A DNA stretch of 64,000 nucleotides from Sphingomonas sp. CROZ-RG-20F-R02-07 (lineage in GTDB: Bacteria; Pseudomonadota; Alphaproteobacteria; Sphingomonadales; Sphingomonadaceae), in NCBI RefSeq assembly GCF_022662335.1, contig NZ_JAKNQJ010000007.1, positions 117,635-181,634 of the forward strand, in the 5' to 3' direction. Shown here piece after piece: positions 63,920 through 64,000 of the stretch. Under the pieces are notes generated by a model that did no database searches, had not been told where the DNA came from, and worked only from the letters and a program-made list of their open reading frames with translations. Numbering within the stretch: position 1 is the stretch's first letter; every line of letters begins with the position of its first letter. A program made the position numbers and the translations under genes.

Positions 63920-64000
63920 CCACCACGTCGTGCCGTTCGCGATCAGCGATGCGAGCGCAATGAGCCGCCGGGCGGCAAACGTCGACAGCGCGACATTCGC

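Overview
The window is high-GC DNA from an alphaproteobacterium, most likely a sphingomonad (Sphingomonas or a relative). This is inferred from the codon bias, the TonB-dependent uptake genes, the carotenoid oxygenase, the DUF4139, DUF1993 and DUF3768 families and the type I-C-like CRISPR repeats. No 16S rRNA is present to confirm it.

Positions 1-18244 read as ordinary chromosome. A cobalamin riboswitch (minus strand) leads a B12-uptake operon (TonB receptor, periplasmic binding protein, permease, ATPase). It is followed on the same strand by mmsA, a small lipoprotein gene and an acyl-CoA dehydrogenase cut by the window edge, a valine/propionyl-CoA branch. Then come a hemerythrin protein, an HNH protein, a GAF gene overlapping a MHYT-GGDEF-EAL gene, rlmJ, a tandem pair of DUF4139 genes behind a 19-base poly-C tract, a DUF1993 gene and a methyltransferase.

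Positions 18276-25198 are a mobile-element junction. They hold a short, decayed type I-C-like CRISPR array with no cas genes, a tRNA-Pro-like 3' fragment that looks like an attachment site, a full tyrosine integrase, a frameshifted second integrase, and a lower-GC module. That module has an AlpA/excisionase-like gene, unknown genes and a possible HUH replication initiator preceded by hairpins. A 180-bp element with near-perfect inverted repeats lies in the gene-free end. Next are an SPFH (flotillin-like) gene with a membrane partner, and a regulated FAD monooxygenase / TetR / ABM monooxygenase / carotenoid oxygenase group.

Positions 33106-49010 are a defence island of eleven minus-strand genes. 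A Gabija-like pair (OLD nuclease-ATPase and UvrD-like helicase) comes first, then a phospholipase D-family nuclease, then a tightly overlapping eight-gene operon. The operon encodes a sigma-like factor, an unknown protein, an IrrE metallopeptidase fused to a UvrD helicase with a degenerate nuclease domain, a ubiquitin-like protein, an E1-like ThiF enzyme, a DUF6527-like zinc protein, and an SbcD/SbcC-like nuclease-ATPase pair. This operon is the best candidate for a poorly described system: protein conjugation joined to DNA processing, with its own regulators.

Positions 49346-63919 mix housekeeping and accessory genes: a DUF885 hydrolase, a haloacid dehalogenase, an M28 peptidase, two more tyrosine recombinases, a DUF3768 gene next to a papain-like protease candidate, an aspartyl protease-TPR protein, an IS1182-type insertion with a target duplication, and a sorbosone dehydrogenase-like lipoprotein with a membrane partner.
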